From the NCBI GenBank assembly GCA_029844215.1, contig CM056724.1, positions 81,859,093 through 81,923,092 on the forward strand: a stretch of DNA of 64,000 nucleotides, given 5' to 3'. Origin of the DNA: Przewalskia tangutica (lineage: Eukaryota; Streptophyta; Magnoliopsida; Solanales; Solanaceae). Of the stretch, positions 47,731 to 57,923 are shown in pieces (position 1 is the stretch's first letter; each line of letters begins with the position of its first letter). The notes beneath the pieces are model-generated. The model saw nothing but the letters and a program-made list of their open reading frames with translations. It ran no database searches and was not told the origin of the DNA. Position numbers and translations under genes: made by a program.

Positions 47731-47748
47731 TCCCCAGCGGAGTCGCCA
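47731..47748 (-). other. Primer-binding site of D
   Basis: Minus strand TGGCGACTCCGCTGGGGA two bases after the LTR. It ends complementary to a tRNA CCA terminus. An Arg-tRNA-type site of this kind is what I recall for Ogre/Tat elements; the exact tRNA was not verified. Confidence 0.75.
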
Positions 47749-47750
47749 TC

Positions 47751-49906
47751 TGTAACACCCCATTTTAACCGGAGTCGAAACGGGAATACTACGTATGGTT
47801 GATTCCTAAATGTATTTAACGAGTCGCCACCTAATTATTATAGTGAATTAGGACACTTATTAAATAGCATAAAAATGCTATAAATGATCTCCATTTAAAG
47901 GTCTGCAAAAAGCTATGTGAGATTCTGGATCAGGGTTCTTTATTATCCTAAAGAGAAGGGGTTAGACATCCTTTAAGATCCGCTAACTTGCGGTTATCCG
48001 TTCAAACCTAGGTTAATTGTGTATTGGCTTTTATTCTACCTATTCTAAGCATTTTTACATAATTTACAATTAAAATAAAATGCAATACAAAAATAGTAAA
48101 ACTGAAATTTAAATGCGACATAAGAAACTTCGGGATATCTTTAGCCCTTTTTAGGCCTTCTGCACAAGATGATCTCCGGGTACCTGCATAAATACTTAGT
48201 AAAAGTGTTAGTAATAAAAATAAACAATTTTAAAGTAATATCAATAATTAATAAATAAAGCAAAAATAAATCCGTCTTTTGTACGAGGAGGCCTTAGAAA
48301 TCAGACGGAGATTCCTTCATCGGCCAAACAAGTGTAGCATCTTGTTCAAATCAGTAAAATACCAACGCAGTAGTATTTGTTCGAATCAAGAAACCAAAGA
48401 AAAATGTCCAAAATGAAAAGTTGATCAAGTAAACCCTCCAAACAGAACGAGATTATACATATAGGAACAAAGCATAAATAAAACCCTATTGGTGTTCAAG
48501 GTTTTGAAACAGTAACCAAAATTCGCAATTTCCGTTCCTGGAGACGAAATAACTTTTAGATTCTACAAAAAGCTCTGCTCTTGCGATAATTAAATAATTC
48601 AGTACATCCACGAAGTCAGAATCCTTTTAACTGTGCCATTAAAAACCATCTATAGTAGAAACTCACAAATTCTAAACGTTATCCAAAAAGGATGAAGAGA
48701 GCTTAAAGGAAACATGTTTCATTCCCAGTCTGTGGAGCCAGCAACAACAAATCCAAAACAAAGCAAAACAATAGGTCGCCGGAGTCTAAAACTCCGGCGA
48801 GATTCAAAGTAAAAATCAGCCCAAACAAACAATAATGTAATAGCAACGAAAGAGAAATAAATAGTGATTTCAACAACACAAAAGGCAGCGGCGTCACTTC
48901 CACGACGAGGTCGCCGGAGCAACGCCGCCAGCGGTTTGAGCAGGAGAAAATGGTGTTGGTCGACAGTGTGTGTGTGTGTGCATGTGGGTGACGGGTCTAG
49001 GTGTAGTGGGGGTCGACGAGAGAGGTGAGAAGAGAGGGCGACGGGCACGAGCGCAGTAGAGGTGAGCGGTCCGAGTGCAGGTTGTGTTCGCCGGAGATGG
49101 AAAATGGGCGGCGACGATGGCAGTGGGTGGAGGTGAGTTGGAGAGGCTGAGAGAGTTTTGGCCGGGTCTTTGGCCGATAATTCGTGGGTCGCGCCGAGGA
49201 TTTTAATAGGGGGGTTCGCCGGAGATGGAACTCCGGCGAAGGGCGGCGCCGGCGACGGGAAGAAAGAGTGTGGGTGAGGCGTTGAAAAAATCTTTAGGGC
49301 TGCTTATTTTTGTGTTGCGGCTGGAAAGGCTGATAATAGGGTAGGTTTTTTAGTTTAGGGGGTAAGGTTTTATTTATAGGGGGTATTTAGGTTTAGGGTT
49401 TTGGGTATTGGGTGTTGGAGGAAAAAGATGAAAGGTGTATTGGGCCTCAGTTTGGGCTTCGGTTTTTTTTGCGGATTGGATTGGTCCAGATTGTGCCTTG
49501 GACTGGACTGGTTTGGCAAAAATGCAAAATGGGTTAATTATTTAACAGAAAAATTATTTAAAAAGATACAAGATTATCAAAATAAAAATGCCGACGCTAT
49601 AATAATAAAATGCAATATTTAAGAAATGTTTAATGCCTAATTAAAAGAAAAATGCGGTGTCAATTAATTATTCAAAGAGATGCAAACATTATTAAAATAA
49701 AACGATGGTGTAATAATAATAGAAACAAAATATTAACAAAGACATCATGCTTAATTTAAAATAAAAGATGCAATACCATTTTGTGAAGAAATAAACATAG
49801 AATATTATGTAAAAAATGCAAAAAAATGATGATTAAAATGCGGTGTCCTAAAATGCTTAAAATTGCAAGAAATGACTAAAAGATGGGTCAAAATTGGGTG
49901 TCAACA
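47751..49906 (-). repeat. Right (5') LTR of D
   Basis: 2156 bases, matching 28292-30437. It keeps an intact 10-bp stem TTCGCCGGAG/CTCCGGCGAA near 49215-49242 that is degraded in the left copy (29750-29780). Confidence 0.94.
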
Positions 49907-49911
49907 TCGTT
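49907..49911. repeat. Right target-site duplication of D
   Basis: TCGTT, identical to 28287-28291. Confidence 0.92.
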
Positions 49912-51695
49912 ATATTCACTTTATGCCTTAGCCAAATACAATTTCCTATCCAAGGGACTTATACGTTTAAAACAGAACAAGTATCACATACTTTAAAAAT
50001 CTTTAAGTCCCGTAACTTAATAAAACTTAAGACATCCTTTATTCTTTCAAGGAAGTGAGTAAATCTCCTAACTCACCCAACTTGGCTATTCATAAAACTA
50101 GTAAAGGATATCAAGGTGTTGTTCGTCTACCGTACTACATACGTGCAACTAGTCGTGCTCAAAAGATAGGAAAAGTTCTACATAGAGTAAATCACCCAAC
50201 TTCCTCTTAACTTCTAAGAGTAGAAGGAAACATGAAATGATACCACAGGTATATTCCATACATAGAATCATGCCAAAGGAAGGAAGAGGTTCACATACCT
50301 CGTGACGATTGTCGACAAGTAGCAAAATGCTCCAAAGTACTTTAACCTTGATAGCTATTCCATCCTTCAAGTAGGATACGCTATACTTAGTACTTCCACC
50401 TATAATGGTCACCATACGTCCATTAACCTCTTCCTTCAAACGTAGAATATTCTAAGTGCTAAGTCATTAAATTCTACGGAAAATCGGACAGCACCTCCTT
50501 TGTGTTTACTTACTTTTCCACCTTTTTCAAAGCCGAATACAATAACCAAACACGCCACATTTAAGGGCACACCAATGCAATCAACAATAGGGGATTACAC
50601 GCCTACTAGACGTGTAAAATTCCGCCCCACAAACGATATTAATTTAATACAACATACTTGGCCAATTCGGCTACATTGAGGTACTACAACATTAATTCTT
50701 ATCCAATTTCCAATTCAATCCAAGTTGTTAGCATAACATGATATCAAGTCGCAACCAATTATAACTACTATAATCATCAAGTCAATACATGCGACGATTC
50801 TAATAACGACCCAATTGTAATCTAACTTAACATGGCTCACATTACATTTCGGATTTCCAAGGCCACAATCAATCCATAATCCTTACAAACTTCAACACAT
50901 ATACATCATGCTAGCAACAAGTATAGCTAACAACAATATAAATAATCTTGTAACATTTTCAAAGAACAAGATTATACCTCAACGAATCCTAATCCAACTC
51001 CAAATCCGAAGTCGCTCCTTAGCAACCTAGAGCCTCTTCAAGATACTTCAATCCGCTACTTGAGACCCTTAGAACCACACCAACAACTTTCCTTCAAACT
51101 TTCAATCCAAAACCTAGAAAGCCACTAGGTTTTCACTTTGCGACTAACCCGAAAACTATCTTTTTCCGAGATTTTTCTATTGAGATACACTTACTATACC
51201 CTCGTGAACCTTGGTTTAAAGTGGGAAGATTATTGGACAAGAAACAAAAAACATTTTCCTTCTTGAATGTTGAACCCGAGAGCACTCTTGCTCTTCCTTC
51301 AAGTTTTTGTGAAATTTTACCAAGTGTTAAGCTTGTCATACTACTACTAGTATTATATAGTGTAATGGAGGGTTAAGATCTAAACAAATGGGTGGTTTGG
51401 ATGAGGTCTAACAAATATCAAGACTAATGTGGGGCCATTGACTTGGTCAATGTTGTCAAGCTCTACTTGGAATACTTAGTCATACAAGACTATGGTCAAT
51501 GACCATCTTAGCCATGCTATTTTTCGTCCAAGGCACATTAAGGGGGGGTGACACATGTCGCCCTCCCATTCGTCACAATAATACACTTTCCGACAATTTC
51601 ATAATTCCGATAAATTTTTACAAGTCTCAAATCTTAGCACTTGTGAGTTCTTACATACGTTCCTAAAACGTGTCCTGCAAATACGGGGTGTAACA
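49912..51695 (-). repeat. Right (5') LTR of C, second part
   Basis: Resumes the LTR of C after D and ends GGGGTGTAACA. Sequence 50818-51695 matches 4446-5325. It holds the CGTCTACCGTACTACAT motif near 50124 and a reverse TATATAAT at 51351-51360. Confidence 0.9.
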
Positions 51696-52350
51696 AAACC
51701 TACCCCTCGGCGATGCAAAGATTCCCTTCCACTGATAACCGGCCACCGAAAGCGAACCGAACTAACCTCTACATACCCACATTGGCATAGCAAGACGCTA
51801 GCCAATCCATACCCATAATCACATAAAAGTCCGTCATATCCAACTCTATCAATTCGGCTAGAGTCTGACGACCGTATATAGTCACTGGGCAAGCCTTATA
51901 CACTCGTTCGGCCACCACCGAATCACCTACTGGGGTAGCTACCTCAAAAGGTTTTATGGACTTGGGTTTTATCCCTATTCTACCAGCAATATGATGAGAT
52001 ATATAGGACAAGGTATAACCTGGGTCTATCAAAGCATAAACATCACAGCAAGAAACCAACAATGTACCTGTGACGACATCAGGTGACGCCTTCTGGTCCT
52101 GGTGGCTGGACATAGCATAAATGCGCTCGAGGACCGCTGAATCGAAACCCCGCCACGACCCTACCGCGCTCGCTGGCCCGTGAACACCACGCTCCGGGCG
52201 CCAACCACCAAGAAGAAAACCCAAAGAATCGAACTTGTTTGAACCATGGCATTCCCGCCGCTCGGGATGCATAATATCTTCAAATGGCCCCGCCACAAGA
52301 GTAACAAGCTCCTGGAGTAACACGACACCCCCCATAATGATTTCTTGCAT
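51696..52350 (-). pseudogene. pol: Element G: zinc-knuckle and protease fragment of a Ty3/gypsy element
   Basis: The 193-codon minus frame (52350-51769) ends in a retropepsin: SCCDVYALIDPGYTLSYIS, RIGIKPKSIKPFEVATPVGD, and MGMDWLASCYANV. It aligns with residues 205-325 of the gag-protease frame of E. Upstream, near 52310-52250 in another phase, CYS...GHLKILC is a decayed nucleocapsid knuckle. After the protease the frame reaches SVEGN and an RG-V relic and is cut at 51696 by the LTR of C. On the right it breaks off near 52350. The protease active site Asp is present, but with Pro-Gly after it. Confidence 0.85.
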
Positions 52351-52360
52351 GCCTTATATT

Positions 52361-54577
52361 GACCAAGTCTTGAAGACTTGGTCATCTTTCAAATCTCTCT
52401 CTCTCTCTAAGCTTAGCTCTCACTTCTCTCTAAAATTCCAAGAGGAATTCAAGCCTAAGGAAAAATCGGAAAAGTTAAGAACAAGAAGGAAGCTTGTGGC
52501 TAGCTTGTTGGTGTTCTTAGAAAGGAGGCTAGCAAAGTTGTTGGAATAAGTTTGGCTAAAGCTTTAAGGTAACATTTCTTCTCTTGTGGTTAGTTATTAA
52601 TGTTGCATGTGAAGAAGAAGGGATGTGTAGTAGTAAATAATGCACTTAGAGTCCTTGCATGTAAGAAATGTGGTTTGGATATGAAAGAATTGGTTAAGAA
52701 GATATTATGAGCATGTTGTAGCCTAAAAACTACCTTAGAATTGTTAAGTGAATTGTTGTACCTTATGGGGCAGAATTTTACACACCCAAGTTTAGGTGTG
52801 TAATCCCCTTTGAAATGTTTGGATTGTTGAGCCTTAAAAGTGGCGTTTGGATGTTAAATTCTACTTGAGAAAGGTGGCAAAGTATGTAGAAACAAAGGAA
52901 ATGCTGCCCAATTTTCCATAGAATTTAGTGACTTTGAACTTGGATTATTCTACATTGAAATTAGAGGTTAATGAACGTATCATGGTTATTTTAGGACTTG
53001 GACTTAGCAAGTGGATTGACCGAAGAGGAATGTGGAGTTTTCCTATCTCTTGAGCATGAATAGATGTAACTATGTAGTACGGTAGACGTACAAGATTTGG
53101 TATTCTTACTTGTTTAAAGTATATAAAGACTTGTTTTGTTTTAAGAATGTATAAGTCCCTTGGTTAGGGGAAAAGTGTAATTTTACTAAAATGTAGGGTT
53201 AATATAACAACTTTATGGGAAGTTGGTTTATTAGCTTTATAAAAGGGTAATGAGAAGAGGTTTACTCTAAGTAAGACAAGTAAGGGCAAATGATTTAATT
53301 TATGAAAAGGCAAATTGATTTTAAGGCATCAATTGCCCAAAGGTTTTATGTATGAAAAAGAGTCACTTTTAAAAGAGTTGAAGTATGTAGTACTTGGGTT
53401 AAATTCCCGGTTTCCTTTTTATTAAAGATATGGTTAAGTGCCTTAAGTAAACTAAAATGAGAGGGTATATGAACAAGACTAATAAAAAGTTATAAGTTTT
53501 CTTAACTTATTTATGATTATGATATGATGACAGTTTGAGCTAGGGTAAGAGTATATCTGAGGGGCAAGCCCCAAGATCGTTATACCACCTTCTCCAGGGT
53601 AAGAGTATGTCCGGCGGGCAAGCCCCAAGATCGCCATACCACCTTCTCCAAAGTAAAGAGTATATCCGGCGGGTAAGTCCCCAAGATCGTTATACCATCT
53701 GCTTCAGTGTAAGAGTATATCTGAGGGGTAAGTCCCCAAGATCATTATACCATCCGCCTGTGGTAAGAGTATATCCGGCGGGTAAGTCCCCAAGATCGTT
53801 ATACCACTGCCCGTGGATTTGCTACCCACGATGCGAGGAATACCTCACGCGAGTCCTTATGGGCTTACGCGGTGAAATAGTCCCACGTGGCGTACGACCT
53901 ATGCGAGGAATACCTCGTGGGTCCACAGACCTACGCGGTGAAATAGTCCCGTGAGTAGGGGTGCTTATTGATACTACAGGCGAGGTACCTGCTTTGATCA
54001 TGAGGCCCCTATTTTATGCAATATTATATATATACTTGTCACTCATGGTTAGTAAGACACAAGAAAAGGTATTTTGATTGTCTTTCATGACTCAGCTTTA
54101 CTTTTAGACTTATGATATCATTATTACAGATTTTCCACTTTACATACTTGGTACATATTGTGTAACGACCCCTTCCTGGCCGCGTTCATGCCGCAGTAAG
54201 TGTAAGGCATTGTGGATCCTCGTTCTTAGGATCACTGTTCGGTGTCGAAGCTCCATTCATCCTAAGCTTGTTTATTGGTACGGATATTCCACGATGCTAT
54301 AGGTATTTTGTACATTCGTGGGGTATGGCGGCCCCGTCCCCGCCACGCTTGTTATCCTTAGAGGTCTGTGGTCACATATGTGTTTTGGGCTATAAGAACA
54401 AGTTGTACTGCTATACTTTTGATTAAGTATGTTTTATGGAAGGCAGCCTTATCGGTTGGCCAGTGATGTTTCCCTTTTTATAAGATATGTGTTATGTATG
54501 TTCTGCTGCTATTCTCTGATGATACTCGATGTGGTACCCCTGCAGGTACCGCCGCGCCCCGGGGTCGGGTCGTGACA
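52361..54577 (+). repeat. Element H: 5'-truncated LTR
   Basis: Ends GGGGTCGGGTCGTGACA and carries the common 3' LTR blocks (TTCATGCCGCAG near 54186, GC-rich hairpin 54326-54344, CAGCCTTATCGGTTGGCC near 54446). It also has the GTACGGTAGACGTAC motif near 53076 and a CTTTATGGGAAGTTGG block near 53210. The left end begins at a 23-bp palindrome (52361-52383) next to G; the TG terminus and TATA region are missing. No internal region follows: copia sequence begins at 54578. The same family occurs reversed at 57924-58743. Confidence 0.8.
53542..53816 (+). repeat. About 55-bp tandem repeat in H, five units
   Basis: Each unit has GTAAGAGTATATC, GGGGTAAGTCCCCAAGATCG (or GGCAAGCCCC) and TTATACCA(C/T)C. 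Units begin near 53542, 53597, 53652, 53709 and 53763. It is followed by GATGCGAGGAATACCTCACG repeats to 53950. Confidence 0.85.
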
Positions 54578-55643
54578 TACTCCTTCTCTTCAGTTGATTT
54601 AGGTGCAAAAGCAACAGACAGATGTGCATTTGCAGCACTGGGAGTATCTATAGGCTTTGCTGTAGACATGCCAAACCTTGACAAAATCTTCTGAATGTAG
54701 CCCTTCCATGACAAGAAGAGCTTCCCTCTGCTTATATCCCTATAGATCTCCATTCCCAAAAAATTTCGGGCTACATCCAAATCCTTCATATCAAACTCGG
54801 CACTGAGAAAATCCTTCAACTTCTGGACATCAGACTTATCCTTCGCAGCTATCAACATATCATCTACATACAGGACCAAGTAAATCAAAGAACTGTTTGC
54901 TGACATGTTATAGTAAACACAACAATCATATGGACTTCTGTTGTAGCCAATCTCTATCATATAGTTGTCGAACCTTTTGTACCACTTCCTCGGAGACTGC
55001 TTAGTCCATACTAGGACTTCTTCAACTTGCAAACGTAGTCCTCCTTACCAGGAACCTGAAACCCATCTGGCTGAGTCATGTATATTTCCTCCTCCAACTC
55101 TCCATGTAGGAAAGTTGTCTTCACATCTAGTTGTTCAAGTTCTAGATTCTGATGTGCAACTATTACTAGTAGCACCCTGATGGAAGTGTGTCTGACCACT
55201 AGCGAGAAAATATCATTGTAGTCTACCCCATCTCTCTGAGTGAACCCCCTTGCTACCACTCGAGCTTTAAACTTGATTCCCTCAACAGGTGTTCCTCCTT
55301 CATTCTTCTTGTAGATCCACTTACAAGTGACAACTTTTCAGTCTCGCGGTCACTTAGGTAACTCCCAAGTCTGATTCTTATGGAGTGACTCCATCTCCTC
55401 TCCCATAGAAGCAAGCCATTGGGAAGATTCAGTACATGTAACTGCTTCTTTGTAAGTGGATGGCTCATGTGAGTCAGGATCCACTTGTTCAGCAGCCTGC
55501 AATGCATAAGCTACCATGTCTTCAAAACAATATCTTCTGGATGGTATTCCATAATTTGCTCTCTTTGATCGATCAAGAGCCAAATCAGGCCGATTTGACG
55601 CCGTAATGAAGATCCCGATGATTCTCGCTTCGATCGTGGTCAT
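54578..55643 (-). pseudogene. pol: copia reverse transcriptase, truncated and frameshifted
   Basis: Frames 55643-55350, 55507-55253, 55259-55011 and 55032-54478 together cover the RT: GFTQRDGVDYNDIF, LEQLDVKTTFLHGELEEEIY, YVCKLKKS, KQSPRKWYKRFD, YVDDMLIAAKD (catalytic Asp pair) and LGMEI. Phase changes occur near 55330, 55255 and 55015. The last frame runs past 54578 into antisense LTR of H, giving a 33-residue tail that is not copia. RNase H is absent apart from its first residues. Confidence 0.88.
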
Positions 55644-56135
55644 TGGACTTCATATGATGGTTTTCCCTCATCTGGAGTGACTTGGTGCTCTACATGTTTC
55701 TCAACACTGCCACCAACAATAGACTTCACAGTAGGGTTAAACATAGAATTTTCATCAAAAACTACATTTATAACCCTCTTCTCAGACGGGGACCATATTA
55801 TATAACGTAGAACCTTGAAAGAAATACAAGGTACCATATTTATGCCCTTCAGAACCACAATCAAATCCTTGCAGACATATAGAACTCCACCTCCACCTCG
55901 AAATCTGAACCCCTTGCTATTTATCATGCTAAATGATATCAGATTCTTTGTCATGGATGGAACATTCCTGACGTCATTCAATGTGCAGAATTTACCATCA
56001 TGTGTCCAAATTTTAATAGAGCTTATCCCAACCGTTTTGCAAACAGAACTGTCAGCCATAGAAACACTGCCACTATCCACTTGCTCATAGGTTGTAAACC
56101 ACTCCCTGCGCAGTCATATATGGTAAAATGCTGCT
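55644..56135 (-). pseudogene. pol: copia protease joined to post-integrase sequence
   Basis: The frame 56080-55640 begins with a protease body (MDSGSVSMADSSVCKTVGI, HDGKFCTLNDVRNVPSMTKN, GGVLYVCKDLIVVLKG). It then passes within a few residues to SPSEKRVINVVFDENSMFNP, which normally lies after the integrase catalytic core. The HHCC and DDE regions, several hundred residues, are therefore deleted. Upstream, the active-site triad reads D-S-A-A instead of D-S-G-A, and a stop follows, so protease would be dead. Confidence 0.8.
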
Positions 56136-56146
56136 GAATCGAGGAT

Positions 56147-56377
56147 TCACACATCATTGTGATGCGTGTACTCATTAGCAACTAGAGCGATATCATCTTT
56201 AGAGTTGGTATCGCATGCAGCAGCAGACTGCCGATTATTCACGCTTCTTCTTGGGACAATCAGATTTCCAGTATCCCTTCTCCTTACAGTAATTACAGAC
56301 ATCATTTGGTTTTGGATCTTTAGAAAATGGTTTCTTAGACTTCTTCTCCCCCGGATTTCTATGTCCATGACTTTCAC
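56147..56377 (-). pseudogene. gag: copia gag zinc knuckle
   Basis: Reads CNYCKEKGYWKSDC: a CX2CX4HX4C knuckle in which the zinc-binding His is replaced by Tyr, consistent with one C-to-T change. It is preceded by a Lys/Pro-rich basic linker. The downstream frame ends at a stop after PKKKRE in this phase. Confidence 0.8.
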
Positions 56378-56414
56378 TGGCTACTAACCCTGCAGCCTGA
56401 TTATCCAGACTGCA

Positions 56415-56828
56415 CTACCGCTTTATGGCACGCCTCCTAGTACGGAGAGATGATCTCACCTCCTCTAGAGACACAATATCTTTTCCAACAATGAACGACT
56501 GTACGAAATTTTCGTACGATAATGGTAAAGATACTAACGGAATCAATGCAAAATCCTCATTCTCAACTTTCGCATCAATATTACGCAACTCTAACAAGAT
56601 TGTGTTTAGTTGGTCTAAGTGATCTCGAAGAGGCATACCTTCCTGCATTCGTAGACTGAACAGACGTTGCTTCAGAAGCAACTTGTTGGTTAAGGAATTC
56701 ATCATATAAAGACTCGAGAGCTTGACCCATAGACCCTGCGTGGTTTCCTCCTCCGCGACCTCAGTGATAATATCATCAACAAGACTCAACATAATTGTTG
56801 AATGAGCATTCTCTTCTAGAACGACCAT
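56415..56828 (-). pseudogene. gag: copia gag (UBN2-type)
   Basis: 137 residues with STIMLSLVDDIITEVAEEET, LWVKLSSLYMMNSLTNKLLL, KQRLFSLRMQEGMPLRDHL and LPLSYENFV, the capsid domain of Ty1/copia elements. The N-terminus is missing in this phase: the true gag start should lie upstream near 56880-56960. It ends in a run of basic residues before the knuckle. Confidence 0.88.
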
Positions 56829-56993
56829 CTCAGCGTTAATGGGTTATGCCGACTTCCTGGCAAGCGACGCCCAAAGTCCTTGTTGTTTTAACAAGCCTCA
56901 CATCTTGATCTGTCACAGACTAAAATTGTTTCTCCCCATAAATTTATCGATTTTCACATTCATTCCAGACATCTTTCAAACAAACAAATCCGG

Positions 56994-57005
56994 CTCTGAT
57001 GTCAA
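56994..57005 (-). other. Degenerate primer-binding site of copia element
   Basis: Minus strand TGACATCAGAGC; two mismatches from TGGTATCAGAGC. Confidence 0.6.
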
Positions 57006-57923
57006 TTTATTATAGCGGAAGAAATTAAACAAAAGAAAGAATAATAATAATGAATGTAAAGGACAAAAACGATTTAACGTGGTTCACTAACAATGTGTTA
57101 GCTACGTCAACGGGCAGAAGAGAGAAAAACTTTATTGATCTTGAGGAATACACTTTTTGGGATTTCTCTGGATTGTATTTCAGATTGCTTATTAGGTTAT
57201 GAGGGGTTTATATAGAGTACCCCTTACACGGACTAAGGAAAGGTTTTCCAAACGAAAAAGAAAAAAAGTTTTCCAAACAGAAAAGAAAAATGTTTCCAAA
57301 CAGGAAAGGAAAAGGATTCCTAAACATGGTATAAACCTAATATGCCCGGATTCAAGGCATATTTCAGCACATATTACAGATGATCACATTAAGAATAACA
57401 AATAAGCGACAAATAAAATATAGTAATAATAATAAAAGATAAGATAAAAGTTGAAATTGGAAAAATTGGGTTCAATGCACGCTATGGATGACGCTGTCTT
57501 CGGAGTAGATTTTCGTCGCTACCATGGTGCAAATATCAAAGTGACATTCTACTCTCAATATACAATGAATCACTCAGAAATCTTCTAATGTACACTCAAA
57601 TAGAAGTTTCGGAGAACTTTTTTAATCTCTCGATTGCTTTAGTATAAAAGAAGAGGTAAGAATGCAAAATTTTATGTTGGAGGAATTTTTTGTATTTTTT
57701 TAAGTGCTGGAAATCTTCAGCATGCCTACTATTTATAAGGTGTGGAAAAAACTAATACACCTTTTCAATGAAAGGATGCACCCCTTAAGATTGGATGACT
57801 TCATAATGAACATGTATATCCTTTAAAGAATGGGTAAGATCTCTTCACAAGATATTGCGTCTTTTGACCAGGTCTGATCGTTTCTCTTGTTTTGCTCTTG
57901 ATTTTGCTTTGCTTGTGCAGGTG
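57006..57923 (-). repeat. Probable copia 5' LTR region
   Basis: Lies outside the primer site. It has a reverse TATA box TATATAAA (57207-57214) and, at about 57234-57325, three to four copies of a TTTCC(A)AAAC(A)G-A-rich unit, the type of short repeat found in copia U3 enhancers. LTR termini cannot be fixed because only one copy is present and its right edge is the LTR of I. Confidence 0.55.
57207..57214 (-). promoter_or_regulatory. TATA box of copia LTR
   Basis: TATATAAA on the minus strand, upstream of the repeat-free R-like segment toward the primer site. Confidence 0.5.

Larger units (their letters stand above)
28292..49906 (-). mobile_element. Element D: non-autonomous Ogre/Tat-like retrotransposon, host of F
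   Basis: Two 2.15-kb LTRs, exact TSD, a primer site of the type TGGCGACTCCGCTGGGGA (47731-47748) and LTR ends TGTTGACACCC...GGGTGTTACA on the minus strand point to the Ogre/Tat group (from memory of that group). Without F the internal region is about 5.5 kb. It contains no gag, RT, RNase H or integrase that I can recognise, so D must depend on other elements. The 3' half of the internal region holds several tandem-repeat families, as known for the hypervariable 3' UTRs of Tat elements. Confidence 0.82.
3755..51695 (-). mobile_element. Element C: gag-only Ty3/gypsy-related element, host of A, D and Z
   Basis: C is discontinuous: left LTR 3755-5325, internal 5326-6150 plus 25535-26464, right (5') LTR 26465-28291 plus 49912-51695. 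It carries a primer site (26449-26460), a gag split by insertion of A, a 3' untranslated segment and a polypurine tract. No protease, RT or integrase sequence lies between the gag zinc knuckle and the 3' end, so its uninterrupted internal region is only about 1.75 kb between 3.6-kb LTRs. Plant elements with LTRs and only gag are known as TR-GAG; this assignment is inference. C lies inside G: the G protease stops at 51696 where the C LTR ends. Confidence 0.78.
54578..57923 (-). mobile_element. Ty1/copia (Tork-like) fragment
   Basis: On the minus strand, an LTR-like region (57923 to about 57006), primer site, gag, zinc knuckle, protease and RT are recognisable in copia order. Integrase is missing, and everything after the start of RNase H is cut off by H at 54577. 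The lineage is inferred from the UBN2-type gag and YVDDMLIA motif. Unlike the gypsy copies around it, this sequence contains normal numbers of CAG/CTG. Confidence 0.88.

Noticed and set aside
28292..49906. Endogenous pararetrovirus
   Set aside because: Flanked by LTRs and TSD, and no movement-protein or coat-protein motif seen.
57480..57923. Host gene exon or promoter beside the copia element
   Set aside because: No frame over 61 codons and no clear splice structure; position next to the primer site and TATA box fits copia LTR.
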